Below, piece by piece: positions 9,560 through 17,832 of a stretch of DNA of 64,000 bases. The notes under the pieces are model-generated. The model did not search any database. It saw only the letters and a list, made by a program, of their open reading frames with translations, and was not told where the DNA came from. The position numbers and the translations under genes were made by a program. The stretch is from Desmonostoc muscorum FACHB-395 (GTDB taxonomy: Bacteria; Cyanobacteriota; Cyanobacteriia; Cyanobacteriales; Nostocaceae): positions 62,001 through 126,000 of the forward strand of contig NZ_JACJSF010000012.1 in NCBI RefSeq assembly GCF_014698035.1, given 5' to 3'. How positions within the stretch are numbered: position 1 is the stretch's first letter; each line of letters opens with the position of its first letter.

Positions 9560-9874
9560 ATGCAACAATATTTTTCTCATTTACTCATACTGGCATTAGG
9601 AACAACTTCGACTTTGATGATTACTCCATGTCAAGGTCAAACTCCGGTAAAGCCCAACAATCAAAATACTGAGAATATTAGTTCTGTATCTTCAAATTCA
9701 CCTTTGGCTATTCCATTGAGTGATTCTCCCAATTCTACTAATAACAAACCAACTATTCTCTCTGAGGTAAGCAATAACTCTTCTGCTGTTAATGCAAATA
9801 TAGCTGCAACGAAGCCAAAGCCACGGCTTCCTATATTCAGCAGAATTTTTCCCACACCTTCGATGCAGCAATAA
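9560..9874 (+). CDS. Small exported hypothetical protein
   Basis: This 104-residue frame begins MQQYFSHLLILALGT, a plausible signal peptide with cleavage near CQGQT. The rest is a low-complexity, Asn/Ser/Pro-rich chain with no hydrophobic core, ending in a basic proline-rich tail (KPKPRLPIFSRIF). The signal peptide supports a real exported small protein. The start is the ATG at 9560 rather than the TTG four codons earlier. No family is recognised, and low complexity makes chance a possibility. Confidence 0.4.
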   Translation: MQQYFSHLLILALGTTSTLMITPCQGQTPVKPNNQNTENISSVSSNSPLAIPLSDSPNSTNNKPTILSEVSNNSSAVNANIAATKPKPRLPIFSRIFPTPSMQQ

Positions 9875-10226
9875 TCAACGGCTAATATTTACAGGACGTT
9901 CAAATTTATTGAGTGAAAATATGACTCCAGCAACAGAGATTCTAATTGTTCTCTTTTGCTGGAGTGAGCAGCATCTCATCAATAGCGGTTCTCGTTTGTA
10001 TGCAATATACCCTGACTACACTTCCATTTCCCTCTTCTAAAAGAAGAGAAGATTTGAGTGTTATCCCTCAACATAACAAGGTTGGGGCTATGGTCTATAT
10101 TGAACTCAACTGAGAACCGCTATATATGTTAGGCATACCCTACTTTCCAACATATCTGCATACGCATCAATCAGCTAGTATTGCATGGATAGCCTAGATA
10201 AGGTTTGAAAAATAGCTTCTTCTATA
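9875..10226. other. Spacer with foldback repeat
   Basis: This is a 350-bp gap between convergent genes. Its middle is taken up by the foldback element at 9982-10123; the remainder shows nothing recognisable. Confidence 0.5.
9982..10123. repeat. Foldback (MITE-like) element, 142 bp
   Basis: The ends ATAGCGGTTCTC (9982-9993) and GAGAACCGCTAT (10112-10123) are perfect 12-bp inverted repeats, and the pairing extends imperfectly for about 15 bp further inward. No reading frame lies inside. The interior carries the CTCTTCTAAAAGAAGAG palindrome seen in similar form near 48,980 and 59,480. A related end sequence occurs alone near 13,995-14,010. Confidence 0.5.
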
Positions 10227-11015
10227 CTAAATTTGCTCGATTTGGATCTCACAGTCTGCTCCCACAGTAATTATGCTATTTTCTGGAAAAGCATTCCAGT
10301 TACCTATAAATAGAGGTTCAGACGCAATAATTACAGAATTTGAAAAAGTCGGATCGTCTCGAATCCAATAAAGAGATGGAGCCGGAGAAGTTGTAGCAAA
10401 TCGAGAAGCTATTAGGCGATGCCCGTCACTAAAGATTACATTGATTGAAGCTTCTACTTGATAGCGCTTTGCCATCTCTAATAGTGTTAATAATGTAGTA
10501 CGTAAAGCATACTCTGGAGGCCGATGTTTGTTAATTTGACTTTGTGAAAGTAACAATGCAAAAATGTGTTCAGAGTCAGTATTACCATTAATTTTTTCGT
10601 AAAAATCTTGAGTCAAAGTGCTGCGGATTTTTCTGTGTAATGTTTTGTGGAAATTTTCAATCCTTCCATTGTGAATAAATAGCTGTTGTTGATGTTTAAA
10701 GGGCTGACAATTAGCAAAATCTACGGCTTGTTCGGATGTAGCACTGCGGACATAAGCAAGCACACACTTGGATTCAATGTAACGGCTGAGACTGGGTAAG
10801 TTTATATCATTCCAAATAGGTAGGGTATTTTTGTAGGTAAATGGTTCGATATCTTTTTGGCTATGATACCAACCCACACCAAAACCATCTGCATTTACTA
10901 CCCCAGAAGTCATTTCGCGGGGTTTATAACCCTGAACTATGAGTGAGTGTTCTGGTTTATACAAAAGATGCTCTAAAGAAACAGGCGAACCAAGGTAAGC
11001 AAGTAAACGGCACAT
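10227..11015 (-). CDS. Class II glutamine amidotransferase (EgtC/YafJ-like)
   Basis: The mature protein begins Cys-Arg-Leu-Leu-Ala-Tyr right after the initiator Met. Cys2 is the N-terminal nucleophile of class II (Ntn) glutamine amidotransferases, which fixes the start at 11015. Further family marks are the DGFGVGWY loop, AYVRSAT, QPFKHQQQLFIHNGRI and NTDSEH. Single-domain members include EgtC, which removes glutamate in ergothioneine synthesis, and YafJ of unknown role. No other ergothioneine gene lies nearby, so the substrate is left open. The start codon overlaps the start of the divergent gene at 11014 (shared bases CATGATG). Confidence 0.85.
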   Translation of the reverse strand: MCRLLAYLGSPVSLEHLLYKPEHSLIVQGYKPREMTSGVVNADGFGVGWYHSQKDIEPFTYKNTLPIWNDINLPSLSRYIESKCVLAYVRSATSEQAVDFANCQPFKHQQQLFIHNGRIENFHKTLHRKIRSTLTQDFYEKINGNTDSEHIFALLLSQSQINKHRPPEYALRTTLLTLLEMAKRYQVEASINVIFSDGHRLIASRFATTSPAPSLYWIRDDPTFSNSVIIASEPLFIGNWNAFPENSIITVGADCEIQIEQI

Positions 11016-11778
11016 GATGAATATTCCACCTTCTATTAACACAATTATTGGGCAACAGCCTTACCCGCTTTTATTCGCCATCATTAGTGGTTCCCACTTA
11101 TATGGTTTTCCGTCACCTGATTCTGATTATGACTTGCGTGGGGTGCATATTTTACCAGTTGAAAAAGTTGTAGGATTAGAAACTGGGAATGAAACTATTG
11201 AAGTTTCAGAAATTCGCGAAGCTTTAGAAATTGATTTAGTAACTCATGATGTCAAAAAATTCTTTTTAATGCTGCTTAAAAAGAATGGTTACGTATTAGA
11301 ACAACTATACTCACCTTTAGTATTAACAACTTCACCCGAAGCCGAGGAATTAAAATTTATTACCAAAGGTTGCATTACCCGTCACCATTATTACCATTAT
11401 ATTGGTTTTGCTGCAACACAATGGAAGCTTTTTGAAAATGAACACACGTATCGCTTAAAGCCTTTACTTTATGTTTATCGAGTTTTATTGACAGGGATTT
11501 ATTTGATGCAAACAGGTATAGTTGAAGCTAATCTAATGAAATTAAATGAGGTTTTCAATTTACCATATATTCATGATTTAATTAACCAAAAGCTAGCGGA
11601 GAAAGAAAAGTCTGTTGTGTCAAATGTTAATGTAGATTTTCATCAAATAGAATATGAACGTCTGCGTCATAAGTTGCAGGAAGCATACGAATCTAGTCTA
11701 TTACCTGAAGTACTTTCAGCGAATGCGGCTTTACATAATTTGCTAGTACGCTTGAGAACTAATGTAAAATTACGGTAA
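11014..11778 (+). CDS. Predicted nucleotidyltransferase (DNA pol beta superfamily, PF10127-like)
   Basis: The nucleotidyltransferase core reads ISGSHLYGFPSPDSDYDLRG near residues 25-44, with the Gly-Ser and Asp-x-Asp metal ligands of the polymerase-beta fold. A conserved helical tail follows, as in the family found widely in bacteria and phages (RlaP-like). The biochemical substrate of this family is not established. The start is ATG 11014 or the ATG at 11017; both lie against the start of the divergent amidotransferase, leaving no space for a standard Shine-Dalgarno sequence upstream. The 254-residue length fits the family. Confidence 0.8.
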   Translation: MMNIPPSINTIIGQQPYPLLFAIISGSHLYGFPSPDSDYDLRGVHILPVEKVVGLETGNETIEVSEIREALEIDLVTHDVKKFFLMLLKKNGYVLEQLYSPLVLTTSPEAEELKFITKGCITRHHYYHYIGFAATQWKLFENEHTYRLKPLLYVYRVLLTGIYLMQTGIVEANLMKLNEVFNLPYIHDLINQKLAEKEKSVVSNVNVDFHQIEYERLRHKLQEAYESSLLPEVLSANAALHNLLVRLRTNVKLR

Positions 11779-11844
11779 TAAGTTTTATTTGCAAATCCTG
11801 TTTAAAAATGTTGTTCTTGCTTTCAAGACTTCCAACTAAAAAAA

Positions 11845-11927
11845 TATCCAATTTGTAGGATGCGTTAGATAGGACGAGGTAATACACCGTGATATGTGAA
11901 CTAAAAGCACCCTACAAATATCGGATA
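11845..11927. repeat. Imperfect inverted repeat in spacer
   Basis: TATCCAATTTGTAGGATGCG (11845-11864) pairs imperfectly with the sequence around GCACCCTACAAATATCGGATA (11907-11927). This looks like a small foldback element between convergent genes and might double as a transcription stop. Core sequences of the TGTAGG(A/G)TGC type are frequent in cyanobacterial spacers. Confidence 0.45.
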
Positions 11928-11970
11928 ATTTATTTTTTGGTATTCCCTTAACTATTAATTTCTAACTTTT

Positions 11971-12351
11971 TTACAACTTCAAATTCCAAGCAGCAAAAGC
12001 TAAGGTACCCCAACCAGCGAGAAAGGCTGCACCGCCCAGTGGTGCGATCGCTCCCAAGGACTTAATACCAGTTAAGCTAATGGCATACAAGCTACCTGAG
12101 AAAATAGCAATGCCAGCGAGAAACAGCCATCCACTAGCGATGAGAGTGGGTTGAGGGGACTCAGTGCGACTAATTAGTATTGCTACTAGAAAAAGTGCCA
12201 GAGCATGATACATTTGGTAACGAGCGCCAGTTTCAAAAATTTCTAGCGATCGCTCACTAATTTTTTCCCGCAAGGCATGAGAAGCAAAAGCACCAGCAGC
12301 AACTGACAAACCGCCTAAAATGGCAGCTATGCTCAAAAAAATCTGCGTCAT
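11971..12351 (-). CDS. DUF423 family membrane protein
   Basis: This 126-residue protein has four hydrophobic segments and typical DUF423 motifs: GAFASHALREKISE after the first helix, ARYQMYHALALFLVA, the GWLFLAGIAIFSGSLY helix and a final PLGGAAFLAGW. The family is widespread in bacteria and has no established function. I start at the ATG at 12351 (MTQIFLSIAAILGG) because the 13 residues encoded upstream overlap a short tandem repeat and are not family-like. Confidence 0.85.
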   Translation of the reverse strand: MTQIFLSIAAILGGLSVAAGAFASHALREKISERSLEIFETGARYQMYHALALFLVAILISRTESPQPTLIASGWLFLAGIAIFSGSLYAISLTGIKSLGAIAPLGGAAFLAGWGTLAFAAWNLKL

Positions 12352-12378
12352 TAGACCTAGCCGTAAGTTGGTAAAATA

Positions 12379-12443
12379 GTCATTGGTCATTAGTCATTGG
12401 TGAATAACAAAGGACAAATAACAAAGGACTATTGACAAATGAC
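12379..12443. repeat. Short tandem repeats
   Basis: Tandem copies of ATTGGTCATTAGTC-type and AATAACAAAGGAC-type units fill the gap between two minus-strand genes. Similar tandem units occur at 41266-41308 and 23086-23131, as in many Nostoc spacers. Confidence 0.6.
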
Positions 12444-12445
12444 AA

Positions 12446-12934
12446 TTAGACATCAAAATGATATGATACTGCCCCTTCTTCGTTGACCTTAAAGTTTGCA
12501 TTGAATTCTTTAGCTTTTTCGTCTAAATACTGCCTAGCATGGGCTGCGGGTAATTGTGACTTCATTGCAAAGCCTAAAACAGTTACACGCCCATGATTTT
12601 CTTGTAGCATCCCATAAAAAATCGATTGCAGGCGATCGCTAACTTGTTGATTAAGCGCCTTTTTTTCTTGCCGACTTTGACGATATAATCCCAATGCTAA
12701 CCATGTGCCCAGCGTTAGGCTAGGAACACCAAAAATTAGACGTTCTACCGCAGTATTATCAATTACAGGGGTATCTGTTGGTGCTACGAACTCAATCGAG
12801 CCATCCCAGGATAAGGGTAGGGTAATTGATTTTTCCATAGTCGTTTTATTAAATACCTCTGCTGCTGATAGCATTACAAACATAAATCCAAATGTCAGTA
12901 GCCAACCGGCAGCCAATTTTTCAGCAGTTTTCAT
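12446..12934 (-). CDS. Conserved-looking two-helix membrane protein
   Basis: The 162-residue product has a first membrane helix at the N-terminus (GWLLTFGFMFVML), a short outer segment and a second helix near residue 70 (FGVPSLTLGTWLALGLY). The remaining cytoplasmic domain of about 80 residues has a coiled start (RQEKKALNQQVSDRLQS) and a small fold resembling a winged helix (GRVTVLGFAMKSQLPAAHAR). I do not recognise a named family. It could act as a membrane-anchored regulator or scaffold, but that is inference. It lies 94 bp upstream of the DUF423 gene on the same strand. Confidence 0.6.
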   Translation of the reverse strand: MKTAEKLAAGWLLTFGFMFVMLSAAEVFNKTTMEKSITLPLSWDGSIEFVAPTDTPVIDNTAVERLIFGVPSLTLGTWLALGLYRQSRQEKKALNQQVSDRLQSIFYGMLQENHGRVTVLGFAMKSQLPAAHARQYLDEKAKEFNANFKVNEEGAVSYHFDV

Positions 12935-13177
12935 AGTTCCACTTCAAATTTGAACTTTGCTAGCGATTTTAACCTGACTTTCGTAAAGGTTCTACTATAT
13001 AAATCTACTCCCAGCGATGGTTTTTTAGCTTTTGTAAGGGAATTCTTGCATACCTTGCTAGTGGTAGCCTGTCAATAAACAACCGAAAGATACGGCTTGT
13101 TCGTAGTTTGCGCTGTCTTCGCTAAGTGCAAACTACGAAACTATCAAATTAAATTTGACAGACTAATAATATTTATC

Positions 13178-13864
13178 TTACTTGCGTGTAGCTTCTAGTA
13201 GGCGAGAAAAATAGAAGCGAGTCTTCGTCATCGCCTTTCGTTGCAATGAAAAGCCATTACTTTCCAAGATTCTCACCACATCAGCTTCACGATGCAAATA
13301 TGCACGAGTCGCTTTACTTGATCCAGGAAAGAAACTGCCAATTTTCTTGAGTATAGTCAGGGCACAGGTCTTTGGCGCAAAACTGAGAATTATCCGTGAC
13401 TGTGCTAAAGAACAGAGATGAGATATCATCTCATCGGCTTTTTCTTGGGGATAGTGAATGAGAACATCCAAGCAAATAACGGTATGGTAACTACCGCTCA
13501 ACGATTCCAAATCCTGCACGGCAAAAGTGGGATTTTCCTCATTTCCCAAGGTTTGCTTGGCTCTATCCTTGCCTTCTTCCACCATTTTTTCAGAGATATC
13601 GGTGGCATAGACTTTGGCTCCATCTACTGCTAAAGGGATGCTGAGACTACCGACACCACACCCAGCATCGCAGATTGATAGCTCTGGTAAATTGTTATCA
13701 GCCTTTAACCAGCTGATAACTGTATCTACGGTTTGCTGGTGTCCATTGCGAATGTCTAATTGGACTTTGTTGACTTCGCCATCGCCGTAGATTCGCTTCC
13801 AACGGTCAAACCCTGTGGAATTGAAATACTCACGAACAATCGTTTTATCGTCGGCTGCGTTCAT
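13178..13864 (-). CDS. chlM: Magnesium protoporphyrin IX methyltransferase
   Basis: ChlM transfers a methyl group from SAM to the 13-propionate of Mg-protoporphyrin IX, a committed step of chlorophyll synthesis. The 228 residues begin with the ChlM-type segment VREYFNSTGFDRWKRIYG. The SAM-binding motif I is SICDAGCGVGSLSIPLA, followed by VYATDISEKMVEEG. The C-terminal YLHREADVVRILESNGF is also typical of BchM/ChlM. It is free-standing, with spacers of about 250 and 400 bp on either side; no other chl gene is in the window. Confidence 0.93.
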   Translation of the reverse strand: MNAADDKTIVREYFNSTGFDRWKRIYGDGEVNKVQLDIRNGHQQTVDTVISWLKADNNLPELSICDAGCGVGSLSIPLAVDGAKVYATDISEKMVEEGKDRAKQTLGNEENPTFAVQDLESLSGSYHTVICLDVLIHYPQEKADEMISHLCSLAQSRIILSFAPKTCALTILKKIGSFFPGSSKATRAYLHREADVVRILESNGFSLQRKAMTKTRFYFSRLLEATRK

Positions 13865-14281
13865 AAACTCTGATTTTTAGGGGTTCCCAATGCTTAAAAT
13901 TATCATTGATAGGAACTCATAAGTACGGTCTTCCAGATTTTTCTAGATATGGTGCAGAAAAGTAGGGACACAAATATGTGCGCCTCTAATCATTTAAACG
14001 AGAACTGCTATATTTGAGTAAATATTACCGTTTTATGACTAATTAACACCATTTACTACTATTTAAACATTCATTCTTTTCTTTACTATAAATTTCATTC
14101 TTATTTCAACCTGTAGATGTAGACAACCCCTTCTTTAGGTAGAGTCGTGATTGCGATCGCAACATTTATGCTGTTAACGATTTAGCTTTTTGTAACCAAT
14201 AAAACTGAATCATAGAAAAGTTTTAAGTAAATTTTCTTAGAGCTATTGTATGTTTTCTATTTAGTCTTAATTATTTTAGAC
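13865..14281. other. Spacer between divergent genes
   Basis: This region must carry the promoters of chlM (minus) and the antiporter gene (plus). I see a HIP1 site near 14155 and a repeat end (AAACGAGAACTGCTAT, 13995-14010) related to the foldback element at 9982. No frame or clear promoter could be supported. Confidence 0.4.
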
Positions 14282-16363
14282 ATGGCACTGAACTCGTTAA
14301 CAGACAGCCCTATTGTTGCATTTACAATTCTCCTAACAGTAATCTTTACTGTACCCCCTATATTTGAGCGACTAAGACTACCTGGATTAGTGGGGTTGTT
14401 AGTCGCAGGTATATTATTAGGACAAAATGGACTAAAGTTGTTAAACCCTGAATCTGAAACTATCAATCTGCTCTCGGATATCGGCAAACTTTATTTGATG
14501 TTCGTGGCAGGTTTAGAAATTGACTTAGAGCAGTTTCGTAAAACTAGAAATCGCTCAATTGGGTTTGGCATTTTAACATTTTTAGTTCCAATGATTGCTG
14601 GTATTGCTACAGGACGATTATTCAATTTTGGTTGGAATACTTCCGTCCTCATTGGTTCTTTACTGGCTTCTCATACTCTCTTAGCATATCCAATTGTGAG
14701 TCGTTTGGGAGTGGTCACGAATGAAGCTGTAACCGTCACGATTGGTGCCACAATTTTTACTGACACAGGTGCTTTGCTAGTATTAGCAATTTGTGTTGGA
14801 ATTCACGGAGGAGAATTCTCCGCCATGAGTTTAGCGATTTTATTGGGAGGATTAGCAATTTACACTGCTGTTGTCCTGTTTGGCTTTGACTGGGCAGGAA
14901 AAGAGTTTTTTCGCCGCTCTGGGGATGAACAAAGTAACCAGTTTTTATTTATATTGCTAGCATTATTTTTGGCATCTGTCGGAGCGCAGGTAATTGGAGT
15001 TGAGAAAATTGTTGGTGCTTTTTTAGCAGGTTTAGCTGTCAACGATGTTCTAGGACGTAGCCCAGTCAGAGAAAAAATCGAGTTTATTGGTAGTGTTTTA
15101 TTTATCCCTTGTTTCTTTGTGGACATGGGATTATTGATCAATATTCCTGCATTTATCAAAACCCTCAGTTCAATTTGGCTGACTCTGGTAATTGTAGTAG
15201 CTTTGATTGGCAGCAAATTTATAGCAGCATTCTTAGCCAAATTACTGTATCGCTACAACACGGCGGAATTGCTAACGATGTGGTCATTGTCGCTACCACA
15301 GGTAGCAGCCACACTAGCAGCAGCCTTAGTTGCATATCAAACGGTAAATCCTGCTGGTGAGCGCTTAATCAGTGAAGGTGTCTTAAACAGTGTGATTGTC
15401 CTCATGCTGGTGACTGCTATTTTAGGCCCAGTAATCACATCACGAGTTGCTTCTTCATTACAGCTTTCTCAGTCAGATTTGGAAACAGATAGTTTAACAA
15501 CTTGGTGGCAAGCTAATGAAAGCAAGCTAGTAGAGAAGAATCAAAATCAATTTACGGTAGTAGTGCCAATATACAACCCCCAAACCCAGCGCTATCTAAT
15601 AGAAATGGCAGCACTACTGGCTAGTCATGAATCTGGAAGGATTGTGCCATTAGCTATTACTAGAGCGCATATTCAGATGGATGATCCGCAGTTAGTAACA
15701 GCACTCGGTCAAAGTCGAGAAAGATTGAATTTAGCTAAAGAAATCAGCCAAGAATTTGAGGTAGAAGTATCGCCAGCAATTCGGATTGATGATGATGCAG
15801 CGTTGGGAATTAGCCGTGCGAGTCGAGAACAAAACGCTAGCTTAGTAGTGATGGGTTGGTCACGGACAACAGGTTTGCGTGCCCGCTTATTTGGTAGTGT
15901 AATTGATAGCGTTTTCTGGTCTTCTCACTGTCCAGTAGCAGTAACACGCCTCTTGAGCAGTCCTAAAACAATCCAAAGAATTCTTGTACCAGTTGGAGAC
16001 TTAACACGCCAAACCATTGGTGCTTTACGGTTGGCCCAAATTTTGGCTGACGTTAATCAGGCTGAAGTTGTGCTGTTACACGTATGCGATCGCAAAACAC
16101 CTCAGATTCGAGTAGAAAATTTTGTATCTCAATTGTCTGATATTACCTCTAAAAGCCAATTAGAGGTGAATACAAATATCCAAACAATCAGGGGTGATGA
16201 TATTGCTAGAGTGATAATTCGGGAGGCTCAGGCGTTTGATTTAGCGGTGTTGCGTTCCGTTCGTTATCGCACAGCCGGCGGATTAGCCGTCAGCGAAGTG
16301 ACAACGCAGTTAATTCAAGAATTGAAATGCTCAATTGTATTGCTTGGAGAACCCCACTCATGA
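14282..16363 (+). CDS. Cation:proton antiporter (CPA2) with universal stress domains
   Basis: Residues about 1-390 form 11-13 membrane helices of the Na+/H+ or K+/H+ exchanger (CPA2) type, including LPGLVGLLVAGILLG, the GAFLAGLAVND helix with its acidic residue, and FFVDMGLLIN. Residues about 420-693 hold two cytoplasmic universal-stress (USP) domains, each ending in a VVMGWSRTTG- or VLRSV-type nucleotide-loop region. Many cyanobacterial CPA2 proteins have this combination. I start at the ATG at 14282 (MALNSLTDSP) rather than a TTG 12 codons upstream. It probably exchanges monovalent cations for protons at the inner or thylakoid membrane; the ion is not determinable. Confidence 0.87.
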   Translation: MALNSLTDSPIVAFTILLTVIFTVPPIFERLRLPGLVGLLVAGILLGQNGLKLLNPESETINLLSDIGKLYLMFVAGLEIDLEQFRKTRNRSIGFGILTFLVPMIAGIATGRLFNFGWNTSVLIGSLLASHTLLAYPIVSRLGVVTNEAVTVTIGATIFTDTGALLVLAICVGIHGGEFSAMSLAILLGGLAIYTAVVLFGFDWAGKEFFRRSGDEQSNQFLFILLALFLASVGAQVIGVEKIVGAFLAGLAVNDVLGRSPVREKIEFIGSVLFIPCFFVDMGLLINIPAFIKTLSSIWLTLVIVVALIGSKFIAAFLAKLLYRYNTAELLTMWSLSLPQVAATLAAALVAYQTVNPAGERLISEGVLNSVIVLMLVTAILGPVITSRVASSLQLSQSDLETDSLTTWWQANESKLVEKNQNQFTVVVPIYNPQTQRYLIEMAALLASHESGRIVPLAITRAHIQMDDPQLVTALGQSRERLNLAKEISQEFEVEVSPAIRIDDDAALGISRASREQNASLVVMGWSRTTGLRARLFGSVIDSVFWSSHCPVAVTRLLSSPKTIQRILVPVGDLTRQTIGALRLAQILADVNQAEVVLLHVCDRKTPQIRVENFVSQLSDITSKSQLEVNTNIQTIRGDDIARVIIREAQAFDLAVLRSVRYRTAGGLAVSEVTTQLIQELKCSIVLLGEPHS

Positions 16364-16429
16364 TGTGGGGAGTAGTGTGGGCTAATCTTCATAAATTAAT
16401 GAAAGGTGCGATCGCACGCACTAAACTGT

Positions 16430-17410
16430 TTAATGAGCTTGTAGCCAATTAAGCAAATCAGCGATCACACTAAAATCTAACAAAGCCTCACCCAGTGCTT
16501 CCAACTGTTCTAGAGAAAGACTTTGAATTCGTTCCCGAACTTCGTCGGGTAACTCTCCTACCCGTTTTTGTAGCTGTCGTAAGACAAGTGCTTGCTCACC
16601 TTCCCGTTTTCCTTCCTGTTTTCCTTCCTGTTTTCCTTCTTCCTTTCCTCGCTCGTAGCCAATGCGCTCGCCTGTAGTGATGTAACTCATGGTACGCTCC
16701 TGCTCAAATAACTTAAATTCTTGCCAAAATTCTGCTTCTAACGCTTTTGGTAAAATCATAACCCAATCGATAAAACGATAGAGGTTGCGAATATCCCTTT
16801 CTTGTAGCCCTTGTTCATATAATCGCCGAATTAAGCTAAATTTCCAATTTTTACGTTCTCCTGGCTGTTTACTAGTTTGCTGGGTTTTCAAATGTGCCAT
16901 TACCACCGTTGCAAACGGATTATCGCTATTCTCTAACTCTGTCCATTGTTGTTGATAATCCAGCAGTTTGATAGTTCCAAATCTAAAATTCAGACCACAA
17001 TCGGGATAATTGTAACTGTATTGATTTGGTCTCCAAGTAGAGTCAGCATCACACAAAATTGCTAGGCTAATGGCTGGTTGAGCAAATTTATCAAAAATTC
17101 GCAGGTTGTAAGAAAACATCCTTTGAGCAAAGGCATCTTCCGGTTTGGCCTGAACTTCGACATGAATCAACAGCCAAACTTCTTGTCCTTGAATTTGCCA
17201 GACTTTGACTAACTTATCTGCATATCTTCTACCAAGTTCAGCGTCCCGTGCTATTTGTTGAAATTCCTTATCGAGAAACTCATGGGGACGTTCCCAATTA
17301 ATTAATGCTGCTGTTTGGGGGAAGAAAAACTGCATTGCTTGGGGAAAGTAGGCTTCTAAGATTTCTTTCCACGGCGAATCGTTATCGGCTCTTTCTCGTT
17401 CCTCGATCAT
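16430..17410 (-). CDS. Rpn-family nuclease-like protein with DUF4351 tail
   Basis: The 326-residue protein resembles the recombination-promoting nuclease / PD-(D/E)XK transposase-like family. Core marks are DKLVKVW followed by EVWLLIHVEVQAK, the acidic beta-strand pair carrying the nuclease metal ligands. A charged repeat EGKQEGKQEGKREGE lies near residue 260, a short coding repeat prone to length change. The last 60 residues match the DUF4351 tail, ending ALGEALLDFSVIADLLNWL. Such proteins occur in many copies in filamentous cyanobacteria. A second member is at 34391. Its direct role is not known; DNA cleavage is inferred from the fold. Confidence 0.8.
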   Translation of the reverse strand: MIEERERADNDSPWKEILEAYFPQAMQFFFPQTAALINWERPHEFLDKEFQQIARDAELGRRYADKLVKVWQIQGQEVWLLIHVEVQAKPEDAFAQRMFSYNLRIFDKFAQPAISLAILCDADSTWRPNQYSYNYPDCGLNFRFGTIKLLDYQQQWTELENSDNPFATVVMAHLKTQQTSKQPGERKNWKFSLIRRLYEQGLQERDIRNLYRFIDWVMILPKALEAEFWQEFKLFEQERTMSYITTGERIGYERGKEEGKQEGKQEGKREGEQALVLRQLQKRVGELPDEVRERIQSLSLEQLEALGEALLDFSVIADLLNWLQAH

Positions 17411-17832
17411 CAGTTGATTGGTAAATTTATGTTCTTAATAGTAAGGTCTGAGCAGCCAATATTTTTCAGGCAGGTTAGAAGTTCCTCTTTTGCGTACATT
17501 CCCTTTAGCTTGTAAATAAGTCAAAATGAGACTTGATGCTTAAGATTGTTTTTGGTGCGATCGCTCATCGTCTTCCGAAAATTCGCCACAGTCATTATAA
17601 TTTTTCATCTCAGACCACAGGGAGAAATAACGATCCCTCTCCACGGCAGTTTCATTTTTCTCCGAAAATAGCAAAAATTTTTCATCCAACAAGAGAAATT
17701 TACTCATTTTATTATTAATTTTTGTAAAATTGATGTCTTCAAGACTAGAAACCTGATATCTAGATAGCTAAACTAACAAACAGTGCATCTGTACTGTTAA
17801 TTATTAAAAGTAGATGTGGCGCTATAGCGTGA
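17411..17832. other. Spacer between divergent genes, nothing specific
   Basis: This 420-bp gap separates the Rpn gene from sbcC. A 61-codon open frame (17533-17718) is present but lacks protein-like composition or a ribosome binding site. No other structure was recognised beyond a HIP1 site. Confidence 0.4.

Noticed and set aside
12379-12443. Possible CRISPR array (also 41266-41308, 23086-23131)
   Set aside because: The repeats are only 7-14 bp with no unique spacers; they are short tandem repeats.
14860-15360. Antisense and alternate-frame open frames in the antiporter gene
   Set aside because: They are shadows of the antiporter coding sequence.
17533-17718. 61-codon frame upstream of sbcC
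   Set aside because: No ribosome binding site and no conserved-looking segment; likely chance in a promoter region.
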